Part shown: one piece after another, positions 25,064 to 37,782 of the stretch
Layout: every line of letters starts with the position of its first letter
How positions within the stretch are numbered: the stretch's first letter is position 1
Source of the DNA: Methylococcus sp.
GTDB lineage: Bacteria; Pseudomonadota; Gammaproteobacteria; Methylococcales; Methylococcaceae
NCBI GenBank assembly: GCA_028688525.1
Contig: JAQTYA010000009.1
Location: 1 to 63,871 of the forward strand
DNA length: 63,871 nucleotides
Direction: 5' to 3'
Translations under genes and position numbers: made by a program
The notes under the pieces: model-generated
Told to the model about the DNA's origin: nothing
Databases searched by the model: none
The model's input: the letters and a program-made list of their open reading frames with translations, nothing else

Positions 25064-25186
25064 TTAAAGGGACGGGGAAACGATGGCGCTGGAAATCTTC
25101 TGCTTGTCGCCGTCCGGGGAGTTGCCGCAGCCAACTACGACCATGGAGATCACGGCAAGACCGAGAGCGCAAAGTGCTTTTTTCAT
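25064..25186 (-). CDS. 40-residue entericidin-like lipoprotein
   Basis: MKKALCALGLAVISMVVVGC ends in a lipobox with the acylated Cys at residue 20; the mature peptide is only about 21 residues (GNSPDGDKQKISSAIVSPSL after the Cys). GAGGAGG lies 6 nt before the ATG at 25186 and a strong terminator follows, so this is a complete, probably well-expressed unit. The layout resembles entericidin-type micro-lipoproteins, without clear sequence kinship. Confidence 0.75.
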   Translation of the reverse strand: MKKALCALGLAVISMVVVGCGNSPDGDKQKISSAIVSPSL

Positions 25187-25397
25187 AAATCCTCCTCAAT
25201 TAACAATGGGTTAGATGTTGTACTTTTTGATTGTTAGTGCCGTAAGCACGGCTGCTTTTATAAAACACATTTTTTGAAAACGCAAGCCCAGAAAAGCCCT
25301 CGAAAAGGCTGTCGGCACCCCGAATTCCATTGACTTCATACAGCCGCATTCTTTAGAATTGCGCGTTTAAGCGAATCCCTCTCAGGAGCACCTGAAC

Positions 25398-25709
25398 ATG
25401 TACGCTGTTATCCAGACTGGCGGCAAGCAATACCGCGTCCAACCTGGCGACAAGGTGAAGGTCGAATCACTCGACGTTGAAGCCGGCCAAGAAATAGCTT
25501 TCGATAAAGTACTTCTGATCCAGTCCGATGACGGGATCAAGGTCGGGCAACCGTTCGTCTCTGGCGGCAAAGTGACCGGCACGGTCGTCGCCAACGGACG
25601 CCATCCGAAAATCCGGATCGTCAAGTTCCGCCGCCGCAAGCATCACATGAAGCAGGCAGGCCATCGCCAGAACTACACCGAAGTTCAGATCAACGAAATT
25701 TCGGCGTAA
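25398..25709 (+). CDS. rplU: 50S ribosomal protein L21
   Basis: 103 aa, beginning [20 protein letters not shown], the L21 signature, and ending in the basic [20 protein letters not shown]. Usual length. First gene of the conserved rplU-rpmA-obgE set; CAGGAG precedes the ATG. Confidence 0.98.
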   Translation: MYAVIQTGGKQYRVQPGDKVKVESLDVEAGQEIAFDKVLLIQSDDGIKVGQPFVSGGKVTGTVVANGRHPKIRIVKFRRRKHHMKQAGHRQNYTEVQINEISA

Positions 25710-25735
25710 GCAGAAATCCACACGGAGAGACATCC

Positions 25736-28200
<2,465 letters not shown>

Positions 28201-28241
28201 GCTGAGGCGAGCCGGACCAAATCCCGCCCGCCACCCAGGTA

Positions 28242-28520
28242 CTAGGAAGCAGCCTGCAGCGCCAACGCTTTGACGCGGGCATTCAGACGGCTCTTGCTAC
28301 GCGCCGCCTTGTTACGGTGAATCAAGCCTTTGTTCACCGAGGAATCGATAATGGGTACGGCCTGCCGGAACGCTTCCTGCGCCTTCGTCAGATCGCCGGA
28401 ATCTACTGCCAGGATGACTTTCTTGATATAGGTGCGCAGACGGCTACGCAGGGCGGCATTATGTGAACGATTGTTCTCCGCCTGCCGAGCGCGCTTTTTC
28501 GCGGAAGCGATGTTAGCCAA
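28242..28520 (-). CDS. rpsT: 30S ribosomal protein S20
   Basis: 92 aa, starting [20 protein letters not shown], the S20 signature: a very basic helical bundle that binds 16S rRNA. Alone on the reverse strand, divergent from murJ as in many gammaproteobacteria. Confidence 0.98.
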   Translation of the reverse strand: MANIASAKKRARQAENNRSHNAALRSRLRTYIKKVILAVDSGDLTKAQEAFRQAVPIIDSSVNKGLIHRNKAARSKSRLNARVKALALQAAS

Positions 28521-28691
28521 GGTCGACCTCTTCTGAATTGCAACTGTAAGAAAAGGCGAGGATTGTCCTTGTCTTTCCGGCGACTGTCAACCTGGATTTC
28601 ACTGGCGGCGGCGCGCAAGCCAGGGCATCTGCGCCACGGTTTGATTATACTGATCCTTATTTACTCGACATTTACGCGACGGAGCCGAACG

Positions 28692-30245
28692 CTGAGCCGA
28701 CGTTTGTTGAAATCCACCGCCATGGTGGGTTCCATGACACTGATTTCACGTCTGCTGGGCTTCGTCCGCGACATGATCATCGCCGGCACCTTCGGCGCCG
28801 ACGCGGCTACGGATGCGTTTTTCGTCGCCTTCAGGCTACCGAACTTCCTGCGCCGACTCTTCGCCGAAGGCGCTTTCTCGCAAGGATGCGTGCCGATCCT
28901 CGCGGAATTGCGGGCCCGCGGGAACGACGCTGCAACCCGGCTCACCCTCGCCCGAATGGCCGGTACCCTAGCTCTAGCCGCAGCCCTGCTCACCGCGGCG
29001 GGTATGGCGGCCGCTCCCGCCCTGACCCTGGTTTTCGCACCCGGCTTCTATGAGCAGCCTACCCAATACGAGTTGGCCGTAGCGATGCTGCGCATCAGTT
29101 TTCCCTACCTGTTTTTCATTACGCTGACGGCCTTCGCCGGCGGCATATTGCATACCTGGGGGCAGTTCGCAGTGCCGGCCCTGACCCCGGCCCTACTCAA
29201 TCTGGCGATGATCGCCGCTGCGCTGTGGCTGGCGCCGCTGATGGCCCAGCCGATCGAAGCCCTGGCTTGGGGCGTTTTCGCCGCCGGCGTCCTGCAAGTC
29301 GCGTTTCAGCTGCCCTCGCTCTGGAGCATCCGCCAGATCGCCTTGCCACGCCCAACTTGGAGAGACCGGGAAGTCCTGCGCCTGTTCAAACTGATGGGGC
29401 CGGCCATCCTCGGCGTCTCGGCAACCCAGATCAACCTGCTGCTGGACACGCTGGTAGCCTCATTCCTGGTCTCCGGCAGCGTATCCTGGTTATATTATTC
29501 GGATCGGCTGGTGGAGTTACCGCAGGGGCTTCTGGGCGTCGCGCTCGGAACCTCTATCCTCCCTCACTTGTCCGGCAACCACCTTGGTCATGACCGCGAC
29601 GGCTTTTCCCGGACGCTGGACTGGGCTTTGCGCTGGGTTGCGCTGCTAGGCCTGCCCGCTACTCTGGGATTGATGATCCTCGCTAAACCGCTAGTGTCTA
29701 CCCTGTTCGAACACGACGAATTTTCAGCTGAGGACGTGGAGATGGCGAGCCGCAGCCTCGTCACTTATGCGGCTGGGTTGCCTGGGGCCATTGCGGTCAA
29801 GGCGCTGGCCTCGGGATTCAGCGCCCGCCGGGATGTCCACACGCCGCTGCGATACGGACTCTATGCCATCGCCGCCAATTGCGTTCTGGCCCCCGCCCTC
29901 GCCTTCCTTCTGGCGCCTTACGGCTGGGGGCATGGAGGCCTGGCCTTAGCTACGGCAACGGCAACCTCCGTCAACGCGCTGCTCCTGCTCGCCAAGCTGC
30001 TGACCGACCGGGTTTACCGGCCGGGCAAATCCTGGCTCGGCTTCGCTGCCCGCCTTACGCTAGCGAATGCCGCGATGGGCGCCTTGCTGACCTGCGCCCT
30101 GCAGTACCCTTGGAACGACTGGTCGCAGCACGAGCGCATCGGCTGGCTCTGCCTGTGGATAACCGCCGGGATCGCCGCTTACCTGCTGAGCCTGGCGCTC
30201 GCCGGCCTACGGCCGCGCCATTTGCTTCTTCCGGACAGAGCCTAG
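28692..30245 (+). CDS. murJ: Lipid II flippase MurJ
   Basis: Polytopic MOP-superfamily protein that flips lipid II for peptidoglycan synthesis. The conserved opening LLKSTAMVGSMTLISRLLGF is followed by FRLPNFLRRLFAEGAFSQ and about 14 helices. The frame is open back to 28563, but the first ~43 codons there are not protein-like. Possible starts are CTG 28692 (GGAG 7 nt upstream), TTG 28704 or ATG 28722. Homologues start within a few residues of LLKS, so 28692 or 28704 fits best; a CTG start would be unusual. Length 513-517 aa, as expected. Confidence 0.93.
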   Translation: MSRRLLKSTAMVGSMTLISRLLGFVRDMIIAGTFGADAATDAFFVAFRLPNFLRRLFAEGAFSQGCVPILAELRARGNDAATRLTLARMAGTLALAAALLTAAGMAAAPALTLVFAPGFYEQPTQYELAVAMLRISFPYLFFITLTAFAGGILHTWGQFAVPALTPALLNLAMIAAALWLAPLMAQPIEALAWGVFAAGVLQVAFQLPSLWSIRQIALPRPTWRDREVLRLFKLMGPAILGVSATQINLLLDTLVASFLVSGSVSWLYYSDRLVELPQGLLGVALGTSILPHLSGNHLGHDRDGFSRTLDWALRWVALLGLPATLGLMILAKPLVSTLFEHDEFSAEDVEMASRSLVTYAAGLPGAIAVKALASGFSARRDVHTPLRYGLYAIAANCVLAPALAFLLAPYGWGHGGLALATATATSVNALLLLAKLLTDRVYRPGKSWLGFAARLTLANAAMGALLTCALQYPWNDWSQHERIGWLCLWITAGIAAYLLSLALAGLRPRHLLLPDRA

Positions 30246-30249
30246 CAAC

Positions 30250-31179
30250 ATGCGGATCATCCACGGCCTTTCCGGCGCGATACGCCCTTCCGCTTGCGTC
30301 GCCAGCATCGGCAACTTCGACGGCGTACATCTGGGGCATCAGACCCTAGTCCGGCGGCTGGCGGAAGAAGGGCGCCGTCTCGGCCTGCCGGTCGCGGTCG
30401 TCCTGTTCGAACCGCAGCCGCGCGAATTCTTCGATCCACGCCAATCGCCCCCGCGCTTGATGCGGCTGCCGGAAAAGCTCTCCAAGCTCGCCGAACTGCC
30501 GGTCGATTGGGTACTGCTGCTGCGTTTCGACGCGAGGCTCGCCGGCCTGGCGCCGGAGGCGTTCATCCGCCGCATCCTGGCCGAGCGGCTGCATGTCCGC
30601 CACCTCATCGTCGGCGACGATTTCCGCTTCGGCCGCGACCGCGCCGGCGACCACGAACTGCTGCTGCGCCTGGGATTGATCCACGGCTTCACGGTGAGCG
30701 ATACCGAATCGGTGACTGTCGACAGCTGCCGCGTCAGCAGCACCTGGGTCAGGGAGACCCTGTGGCTCGGCGACATGTCCGGCGCGGCTCGGCTGCTGGG
30801 CCGGCCCTACGCGCTGAGCGGGCGCGTGGTCCACGGCGACAAGCTCGGCCGTTGCTTAGGCTTCCCCACCGCCAACATCGAACTGCGCCGCGAAAACATT
30901 CCGGTGCAGGGGGTATTTGCCGTTACAATGACGGGCATTTCTGCCGGCGCACTGCCCGGCGTCGCTAACATCGGCGTCAGGCCTACGTTGGACGGCAGCC
31001 GCAAAGCCATGCTGGAAACCCATCTGTTCGATTTCGCCGGCGACCTCTACGGACGCCGAGTGGAAGTCCGTCTGCACCACAAGCTGCGCGACGAGATGCG
31101 GTTTGCCAGCCTCGACGACTTGAAGGCGCAAATCGCCCGGGACGCTGCGGCGGCTCGCAGCTATTTCGCAGCCGGCTAA
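30250..31179 (+). CDS. ribF: Riboflavin kinase / FAD synthetase
   Basis: Bifunctional enzyme making FMN then FAD. The N-terminal nucleotidyltransferase domain (about 1-180) has ASIGNFDGVHLGHQTL; the C-terminal kinase domain (about 182-305) has GRCLGFPTANIEL and the acid block LETHLFDF. 309 aa, 4 bp after murJ, in the conserved murJ-ribF-ileS-lspA order. Confidence 0.97.
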   Translation: MRIIHGLSGAIRPSACVASIGNFDGVHLGHQTLVRRLAEEGRRLGLPVAVVLFEPQPREFFDPRQSPPRLMRLPEKLSKLAELPVDWVLLLRFDARLAGLAPEAFIRRILAERLHVRHLIVGDDFRFGRDRAGDHELLLRLGLIHGFTVSDTESVTVDSCRVSSTWVRETLWLGDMSGAARLLGRPYALSGRVVHGDKLGRCLGFPTANIELRRENIPVQGVFAVTMTGISAGALPGVANIGVRPTLDGSRKAMLETHLFDFAGDLYGRRVEVRLHHKLRDEMRFASLDDLKAQIARDAAAARSYFAAG

Positions 31180-31206
31180 ACCGATTCACGACATCCGAAC
31201 TCGACC

Positions 31207-34026
31207 ATGGATTACAAGAGCACTCTCAACCTCCCCCAGACGCCCTTCCCGATGAAAGCCAATCTGGCGCAGCGGGAACCCGAGCAGCTCGAACGGTGGA
31301 GCTCCCAGGGTTTGTATCAGAAAGTCCGCTCCCATCGCGCAGGCAAAGACAAATTCATCCTGCACGATGGCCCGCCCTATGCCAACGGCGAAATCCATAT
31401 CGGCCACGCGGTCAACAAGATCCTCAAGGACTTCATCGTCAAGAGCAAAACCCTGAGCGGCTTCGACGCCCCTTACGTACCGGGCTGGGACTGCCACGGC
31501 CTGCCCATCGAACTGATGGTCGAGAAGAAAATCGGCAAAGCCGGCCACAAGGTCAGCCCCGCCGAATTCCGCAAGGCCTGCCGTGAGTATGCCGCGGCCC
31601 AGGTCGATATCCAGCGCCGCGAATTCGTCCGGCTCGGGGTGTTCGGCGACTGGGACCATCCCTACCTAACCATGGACTTCCGCTTCGAGGCGAACATCGT
31701 CCGGGCGCTCGGCAAGATTTCCTCCCGCGGCCATTTGGTCAAGGGCGCCAAGCCCGTGCACTGGTGCATCGACTGCGGTTCGGCCCTGGCCGAAGCCGAA
31801 GTGGAATACGAGAACAAGCATTCGCCGGCGATCGACGTGCGTTTCGCCGCAGTCGACGAAAGCGGCGTGCTCTCGCGCTTCCACACCGCCGACGGCGTGC
31901 TCGGCGAAGGCCCGCTTTCAGTCGTGATCTGGACCACGACACCCTGGACCCTGCCGGCCAACCAGGCGGTCGCGCTCAATCCAGACTTGGACTACGTAGT
32001 GGTCCAGCGCACGGAAACCCTGGAACGGCTGATTCTGGCGGATGCGCTGAAGAAGGACGTGATGCTGCGCTGCGGCTCCGAGAATTACCGCGTCATCGGC
32101 TATTGCAAGGGCGCCGAGCTGGAGGGCGTGCAGCTCCGCCATCCGTTCTACGACCGCATCGTCCCGGTGATCCTGGGCGACCACGTCACCCTGGACGCCG
32201 GCACCGGCGCGGTCCACACCGCCCCCGGCCACGGCCAGGAAGACTACGTGGCCGGCCAGCGCTACGGCCTAGCCGTGGACAACCCGGTCGGCGACGACGG
32301 CCGCTTCCTCCCCAACACCGAGCTGTTCGCCGGCGAACACGTACTGAGCGCCAACGGCCACGTGATCGAGGTGCTCAAGGAGCGTGGCGCATTGCTGCAC
32401 GAAGCGCGCATCGAGCACAGCTATCCGCATTGCTGGCGCCACAAGACGCCGGTGATCTTCCGCGCCACGCCGCAGTGGTTCATCGCGATGGACAAGGAAG
32501 AACTGCGCCGCCAGGCTCTGGACGCCATCGCCGAAGTGCAATGGGTGCCGGACTGGGGCCAGGCCCGTATCGAAGCCATGGTCGGCAACCGCCCAGACTG
32601 GTGCATCTCGCGCCAGCGCACCTGGGGCGTGCCGATTCCGCTGTTCGTCCACAAGGAAACCGGCGCGCTGCATCCGGACACCGACCGGCTGATCGAAGAG
32701 GTCGCCCGGAAGATCGAGACCGGCGGTATCGACGCCTGGTTCGATTTGGACCCGGCCGAACTGCTGGGTGCGGACGCAGACCAATACAGCAAGATCGGCG
32801 ACACCCTGGACGTGTGGTTCGACTCCGGCGTCACCCACTATGCAGTGCTGGCCCAGAACCCCGGCCTGGCCTTCCCCGCCGATCTCTACCTCGAAGGCTC
32901 GGACCAGCATCGCGGCTGGTTCCAGTCCTGGCTCATGACCTCGGTCGCGATGAGCGGCAAGGCCCCCTATAAGGCGGTGCTGACCCACGGCTTCACGGTG
33001 AATGCCGAAGGCAAGAAGATGTCGAAATCGCGCGGCAACGTGGTGGCGCCGCAGAAGGTCATGCAGACCCTGGGGGCCGACGTGCTGCGGCTGTGGGTGG
33101 CGGCGACCGACTACCGGGGCGAGATGACGGTATCCGACGAGATCCTCAAGCGCATCTCTGACGTCTACCGCCGCCTGCGCAACACTGCCCGCTACCTGCT
33201 GGCCAACCTGGACGGCTTCGACCCGGCGCTGCACCTGGTCAAGCCGGACGACATGCTGGCGCTGGACCGCTGGGCGGTGGACAGAGCCCTGGCGATCCAG
33301 AACGAGATCCGCGAGGCTTACGATACCTACCAGTTCCACCAGGTGTTCCAGAAGGCGCACCATTTCTGCTCGGTGGACCTGGGCAGCTTCTATCTGGACG
33401 TGCTCAAGGACCGGCAGTACACCTGCAAGACCGACAGCCTGCCACGCCGCTCCGGCCAGACCGCGATGTACCACATCGCCGAAGCCATGGTCCGCTGGCT
33501 TAGCCCCATCCTGAGCTTCACCGCCGAAGAAATCTGGCGGCATTTGCCCGGCCAACGCGAGGACTCGGTGTTCCTGTCGAAATGGTACGAAGGCTTGTTC
33601 GCACTGGACAAAGGCAGCCGGTTCGACCCGGCGTTCTGGGATCTGTTGCTGAAAATCCGCGCAGCCGTCAGCTTGGAACTGGAGATTCGGCGGGTCGTCG
33701 GTGACATCGGTTCCTCGCTGGACGCCGATGTCGAGCTTTTCTGCGATGCCGAACTGTTCCAAAAACTGAGCGGCGCAGGCGACGGGCTACGCTTCGTGCT
33801 GCTGACGTCCTATGCCACGGTCAGGAACGCGGCGGAAGCCGGTGCCGACGCGCTACCGACTGCGGTCCCCGGCCTGGAACTCAGACTCACGCCTTCGGAC
33901 AAGCCCAAATGCGTGCGCTGCTGGCACCACCGCCACGACGTCGGGACCGATCCGGACCATCCGGAACTGTGTAGCCGCTGCGTGGACAACGTCGCCGGCG
34001 CCGGCGAAACCCGGACTTTCGGTTGA
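31207..34026 (+). CDS. ileS: Isoleucyl-tRNA synthetase
   Basis: 939-aa class I synthetase. The HIGH motif lies in [13 protein letters not shown] (near residue 60), the editing domain at about 180-390, KMSKS in [10 protein letters not shown] (near 605), and a C-terminal zinc site in CVRCWHH...CSRC. Overlaps the lspA leader region; fourth gene of the cluster. Confidence 0.98.
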   Translation: MDYKSTLNLPQTPFPMKANLAQREPEQLERWSSQGLYQKVRSHRAGKDKFILHDGPPYANGEIHIGHAVNKILKDFIVKSKTLSGFDAPYVPGWDCHGLPIELMVEKKIGKAGHKVSPAEFRKACREYAAAQVDIQRREFVRLGVFGDWDHPYLTMDFRFEANIVRALGKISSRGHLVKGAKPVHWCIDCGSALAEAEVEYENKHSPAIDVRFAAVDESGVLSRFHTADGVLGEGPLSVVIWTTTPWTLPANQAVALNPDLDYVVVQRTETLERLILADALKKDVMLRCGSENYRVIGYCKGAELEGVQLRHPFYDRIVPVILGDHVTLDAGTGAVHTAPGHGQEDYVAGQRYGLAVDNPVGDDGRFLPNTELFAGEHVLSANGHVIEVLKERGALLHEARIEHSYPHCWRHKTPVIFRATPQWFIAMDKEELRRQALDAIAEVQWVPDWGQARIEAMVGNRPDWCISRQRTWGVPIPLFVHKETGALHPDTDRLIEEVARKIETGGIDAWFDLDPAELLGADADQYSKIGDTLDVWFDSGVTHYAVLAQNPGLAFPADLYLEGSDQHRGWFQSWLMTSVAMSGKAPYKAVLTHGFTVNAEGKKMSKSRGNVVAPQKVMQTLGADVLRLWVAATDYRGEMTVSDEILKRISDVYRRLRNTARYLLANLDGFDPALHLVKPDDMLALDRWAVDRALAIQNEIREAYDTYQFHQVFQKAHHFCSVDLGSFYLDVLKDRQYTCKTDSLPRRSGQTAMYHIAEAMVRWLSPILSFTAEEIWRHLPGQREDSVFLSKWYEGLFALDKGSRFDPAFWDLLLKIRAAVSLELEIRRVVGDIGSSLDADVELFCDAELFQKLSGAGDGLRFVLLTSYATVRNAAEAGADALPTAVPGLELRLTPSDKPKCVRCWHHRHDVGTDPDHPELCSRCVDNVAGAGETRTFG

Positions 34027-34034
34027 GGTCTTCC

Positions 34035-34499
34035 ATGTTGAAATGGCTTTGGCTGTCGGTGTTGGTCTTCGCCCTCGACCAGTTCACCAAACAGATCGTC
34101 GACGCTTCGATGCGCTTGTACGAAACGATCCCGCTGCTGCCGGTGTTCCAGCTGACTTATTTGCGCAACCAAGGGGCGGCATTCAGCTTTCTGAGCCAGG
34201 CCGGCGGCTGGCAGCGCTGGTTCTTCGTCGGCCTCTCGATCGGCGCCGCAGCGCTCATCACCTATTGGCTCAAGCGCATGGACCGGACCAAGCACTGGGA
34301 GGCCGCGGCCTGGGCGCTGGTGCTGGGCGGCGCGATCGGCAACCTGGTAGATCGCGTGGCCTACGGCTATGTCATCGACTTCCTCGACGCATTCTACGGC
34401 GACTGGCACTGGCCGGCGTTCAATGTGGCCGACTCGGCCATCACCCTCGGCATCGGCATGCTACTGATCGATTCGTTTCGCGGCCGCAGCGGCACTTGA
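34035..34499 (+). CDS. lspA: Lipoprotein signal peptidase
   Basis: 154-aa inner-membrane aspartic protease that removes signal peptides from prolipoproteins, several of which are encoded in this window. Four hydrophobic helices. The catalytic aspartates lie in GNLVDRVAYG and FNVADSAIT. The ATG at 34035 has GAGG upstream; an in-frame TTG at 34023 is a less likely start. Confidence 0.96.
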   Translation: MLKWLWLSVLVFALDQFTKQIVDASMRLYETIPLLPVFQLTYLRNQGAAFSFLSQAGGWQRWFFVGLSIGAAALITYWLKRMDRTKHWEAAAWALVLGGAIGNLVDRVAYGYVIDFLDAFYGDWHWPAFNVADSAITLGIGMLLIDSFRGRSGT

Positions 34500-34504
34500 A
34501 CGGC

Positions 34505-35143
34505 CTAGCCTGCATGTCCCCGCAGGAACAGCGCCACCGCCGCCTCGACCAGCGCTGTCTTTTCCTCGTCGCTGAGCCCCGCTCTCTGGCCCATCAGACA
34601 GCGGAAATGCTCATCGCCTCTTAGCATCCCCAAGAACAGCCGGGCCGACATGGCAACATCCGGTATCACCAACACCTGCTGCACCGCCAACTCCTCCAAG
34701 TAGGCCGACAGGCGCTGCAACACCGGCTCCGGCCCGGCCTGGCACACGCTTTCGCCCAATTCGGCGGAGAGCTGCCGCTCGCCGATGATCACCTGGTATA
34801 GAGTCAGCGCCTCAGGACAATAGATCAGATCGACACAGGCTCTGGCTATAGCCATGAGCCCAGCCGCGGGGTCCTGTACCTCAGTCCGCACCCGCAACAA
34901 GGTATTGAGCAAAGCCTCGCACTGCTCGGAAATCACGGCGGCGAACAAATCCTGCTTGCCGTGGAAATGGCTATACAAAGTCGCCTTGGAGACCGGAGCG
35001 GCTTCGGCTATGGCCTCCATGCTGGCACCGGCATAGCCGCGCAGGAGAAATATCTGTCGCGCAGCCCGTAGAATGCTCTCGCGTTTTGTCGGTCTAGGCA
35101 TATTCATCGGCAGCAACGGCTTGCGGCGGGATGGGTTCTTCAT
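34505..35143 (-). CDS. TetR-family repressor of the efflux genes
   Basis: 212 aa. An N-terminal helix-turn-helix (about 19-65; GYAGASMEAIAEAAPVSKATLYSHF) is followed by an AcrR-like C-terminal domain. Divergent from the hlyD-emrB pair, with a perfect palindrome in the gap, so it probably represses both units until a toxic ligand binds. Alternative starts at internal ATGs near residues 13 and 15 would shorten only the flexible N-terminus. Confidence 0.88.
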   Translation of the reverse strand: MKNPSRRKPLLPMNMPRPTKRESILRAARQIFLLRGYAGASMEAIAEAAPVSKATLYSHFHGKQDLFAAVISEQCEALLNTLLRVRTEVQDPAAGLMAIARACVDLIYCPEALTLYQVIIGERQLSAELGESVCQAGPEPVLQRLSAYLEELAVQQVLVIPDVAMSARLFLGMLRGDEHFRCLMGQRAGLSDEEKTALVEAAVALFLRGHAG

Positions 35144-35149
35144 TATTCT

Positions 35150-35168
35150 AAACTGAACGTTTCAGTTT
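35150..35168. promoter_or_regulatory. Palindromic operator between tetR and hlyD
   Basis: AAACTGAA-CGT-TTCAGTTT, a perfect 8-bp inverted repeat with a 3-bp centre, 7 bp from the TetR start and 28 bp from the HlyD start. Confidence 0.8.
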
Positions 35169-35196
35169 ATTTATGCGCCTATATTAAACGTATCCA

Positions 35197-36222
35197 ATGC
35201 GATTGCCCACTTCCGCAAGAAATCTGTTTATATTTATCGGCCTAGCCGCTTTGGGTGCCGCTGCGGTCAGATACTGGCTCGAAGCCGTCCGCCCCTACGA
35301 AACCACCGATAATGCCTATATCAAGGCCCATCTGAGCCTGCTCAGCTCGAAAGAAACAGGCTATGTGAAGGAAGTCCTGTTCCAGGACAATCAGCGGGTA
35401 AAACAGGGCGACGTGCTGGCCGTCATCGACGATCACGAATTCAAGGCTCGCGTCGCGGAAGTCAGCGCAGAAATCGCGGCGGCGACGGCGCGCATCGCCG
35501 CGCTGGAATCCGAAAAACGGACCCAGGCGGCCAGGGTCCGCGAGGAAGAAGCCGACATCGCCTCCGCCTCGGCCGACCACGAGCGCTCGGTACGCGACCT
35601 GAACCGCCTGGACCGTCTGGCCGACGCCGGCGCTGCCTCGGCCCAGGCGCTCGACGGTGCGGAAGCCTCCTTCAAGCAGGCCAAAGCTTTGCTGGCCAAA
35701 AACCGCTCGGCCAAGGAACAAGTAGAAATCCGCTTGATCGCCCTGGACGCAGTGATCGCCGAAACCCGTGCCACCGTGCAGCAGGCCCAGGCCAGACTGG
35801 AGCTGGCACAGATCGACCTGGCAAACACCCGCATCGCCGCGCCGATCGACGGCATCATCGGCAACCGCAGCGTCCAGGTCGGCCAGCTGCTACAGCCGGG
35901 CAGCGTGCTGGCTTACCTGATTCCGAGCGATGGCTTGTTCGTAGAGGCTAATTTCAAGGAAACCCAGATCGAACACATGCGGATCGGCCAAGCCGCCAGC
36001 ATCACCGTAGACGCCTATCCCGCGGCGCCGCTCGAGGCCGTGGTCGACAGCCTGGCCCCGGCCAGCGGCTCGGAATTCAGCATCCTCCCGCCGGAAAACG
36101 CTACCGGCAATTTCACCAAGATCGTCCGCCGGATTCCGGTCAAGCTCGCCTTCGCCGCCGGAACCGATCTCGGCCTGCTCAAGCCCGGGTTGTCGGTGCA
36201 AGCGAAGATCAGAGTGCATTGA
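35197..36222 (+). CDS. HlyD/EmrA-type membrane fusion protein
   Basis: 341-aa periplasmic adaptor: one N-terminal anchor helix (about 9-24), a lipoyl-like half (YETTDNAYIKAHLS), a long coiled coil (about 85-205) and the second lipoyl half (ANTRIAAPIDGIIGNRSVQVG). It should link the following EmrB-type pump to an outer-membrane channel. It overlaps emrB at its stop codon. No TolC gene is in this operon. Confidence 0.9.
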   Translation: MRLPTSARNLFIFIGLAALGAAAVRYWLEAVRPYETTDNAYIKAHLSLLSSKETGYVKEVLFQDNQRVKQGDVLAVIDDHEFKARVAEVSAEIAAATARIAALESEKRTQAARVREEEADIASASADHERSVRDLNRLDRLADAGAASAQALDGAEASFKQAKALLAKNRSAKEQVEIRLIALDAVIAETRATVQQAQARLELAQIDLANTRIAAPIDGIIGNRSVQVGQLLQPGSVLAYLIPSDGLFVEANFKETQIEHMRIGQAASITVDAYPAAPLEAVVDSLAPASGSEFSILPPENATGNFTKIVRRIPVKLAFAAGTDLGLLKPGLSVQAKIRVH

Positions 36223-36227
36223 CCGGC

Positions 36228-37778
36228 ATGGCGGAAACCGGCAGCGTCAGCCCCAAAGCCTGGCTAGGCTTCTTCGGCATGGTGTTCGGAATCTTCATGG
36301 CGATCCTGGACATTCAGATCGTCGCCAGCTCGCTGGAGCAGATCCAGGCCGGTCTCGCCGCCACTCGCGACGAGATTACCTGGGTGCAGACGGCCTACCT
36401 CATCGCCGAGGTCGTCATTATCCCCCTGTCCGGCTGGCTCAACCGCGCGCTGTCCACCCGCTATCTGTTCGTGCTGTCCTGCGCCGGCTTCACCCTTACC
36501 AGCCTGTGCTGCGCCCTGGCCTGGAACCTGCCTTCCATGATCGCGTTCCGAGCGCTGCAAGGTTTTTTCGGCGGCGCCATGATCCCGACGGTGTTCGCGG
36601 TGATCTACACGCTGTTCCCGCCCCGCCAGCAGGGCGCCATGGTGATCGTCGTCGGCCTGGTGGTGACGGTGGCGCCCACCGCCGGTCCGGTGCTCGGCGG
36701 CTATCTGACCGAAGTCCTGTCATGGAAGGCTTTGTTCCTGGTCAACCTCCTGCCCGGCGCCCTGGTCTGCCTGAGCACTTGGTTTCTGGTGGACGTGGAC
36801 CGGCCGGACTGGGAACTTCTGAAGCGAGTCGATTTTCTCGGCATCGTCTATATCGTCGCCTTCCTCGGCAGCCTGCAGTTCGTGCTGGAGGAAGGCATCC
36901 GCAAGGAATGGTTCGAGAGCCGCGAGATCGTATTCTTCGCGCTACTGGCATTGATTTCCGGAAGCGCTATGCTCTACCGGGAACTGCGCATCGAAGCCCC
37001 GATCGTCGATTTATGGGCCTTCCGCAATCTGAATTTTGCGGTCGGCTGCTTGTTCAGCTTCATCATCGGCATCGGGCTCTACACTCTCATCGCGCTGACG
37101 CCCATCTATCTTTCAGCCGTCAAAGGGCTCAATAGCCTGCAGATCGGCCAATATCTCATGATCACCGGCATCTTCCAGTTCGCCTCCGCCTTCGTCGCCG
37201 GCCCCTTGGCCAAGGCGATAGATTCGCGCTTGATGCTGGCCTCAGGTCTGTTCCTGTACGGCTTGGGCACCTGGCAGAACGGCAACCTCAGCTACGACTC
37301 CGGCTATTGGGAATTCTTCTGGCCGCAAGCCCTGCGCGGTTTCGCCCTGATGTTCGCCTTCCTGCCTATCAATGCCCTGGCCCTAGGCACGCTGCCGCCG
37401 GATGAAGTTAAAAACGCCAGCGGCCTCTACAACCTCACTCGCAACCTGGGCGGTGCCATCGGGCTCGCCGTAGCCAACACCCTGATGATCCAGTGGGACA
37501 AGGCACATTACGCCGCGCTACGGGAGTCCGTGACCGCCGGGTCGGCACAGGCTGCCACCTTCTTGGCCCGGCTTGAAAACCAGGCCGCCCAGCTCCGCCT
37601 CCCCGACCCCGCCGACAGCGCGCTCCAGCAGCTCTACGGCTTGGCCATGCGCGAGGCCCAGATCATGACCGTCAACGACTTGTTCCATCTGCTGGGCCTG
37701 CTGTTCTTCGCTTCGTTGCTGCTGATGCCGCTGGTGAGGAAGGTACGCGATCAGGAGGCTGCCGCCAGCGCCCACTGA
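36228..37778 (+). CDS. EmrB-type multidrug transporter (DHA2, 14 helices)
   Basis: 516-aa major facilitator protein of the DHA2 drug/proton antiporter group. The first helix carries GIFMAILDIQIVASSLEQIQ, with motif D1-like features, and GAMIPTVFAVIYTLFPPRQQ follows; about 14 helices. The ATG at 36228 is preferred over a TTG at 36219 that overlaps the hlyD stop. Four bases separate it from the convergent metE. Confidence 0.9.
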   Translation: MAETGSVSPKAWLGFFGMVFGIFMAILDIQIVASSLEQIQAGLAATRDEITWVQTAYLIAEVVIIPLSGWLNRALSTRYLFVLSCAGFTLTSLCCALAWNLPSMIAFRALQGFFGGAMIPTVFAVIYTLFPPRQQGAMVIVVGLVVTVAPTAGPVLGGYLTEVLSWKALFLVNLLPGALVCLSTWFLVDVDRPDWELLKRVDFLGIVYIVAFLGSLQFVLEEGIRKEWFESREIVFFALLALISGSAMLYRELRIEAPIVDLWAFRNLNFAVGCLFSFIIGIGLYTLIALTPIYLSAVKGLNSLQIGQYLMITGIFQFASAFVAGPLAKAIDSRLMLASGLFLYGLGTWQNGNLSYDSGYWEFFWPQALRGFALMFAFLPINALALGTLPPDEVKNASGLYNLTRNLGGAIGLAVANTLMIQWDKAHYAALRESVTAGSAQAATFLARLENQAAQLRLPDPADSALQQLYGLAMREAQIMTVNDLFHLLGLLFFASLLLMPLVRKVRDQEAAASAH

Positions 37779-37782
37779 ACCG

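Noticed and set aside
32269..33762. 497-codon reverse-strand open frame inside ileS
   Set aside because: High GC produces long antisense frames. ileS is complete with all motifs and the antisense product has low-complexity, His/Arg/Gly-rich composition.
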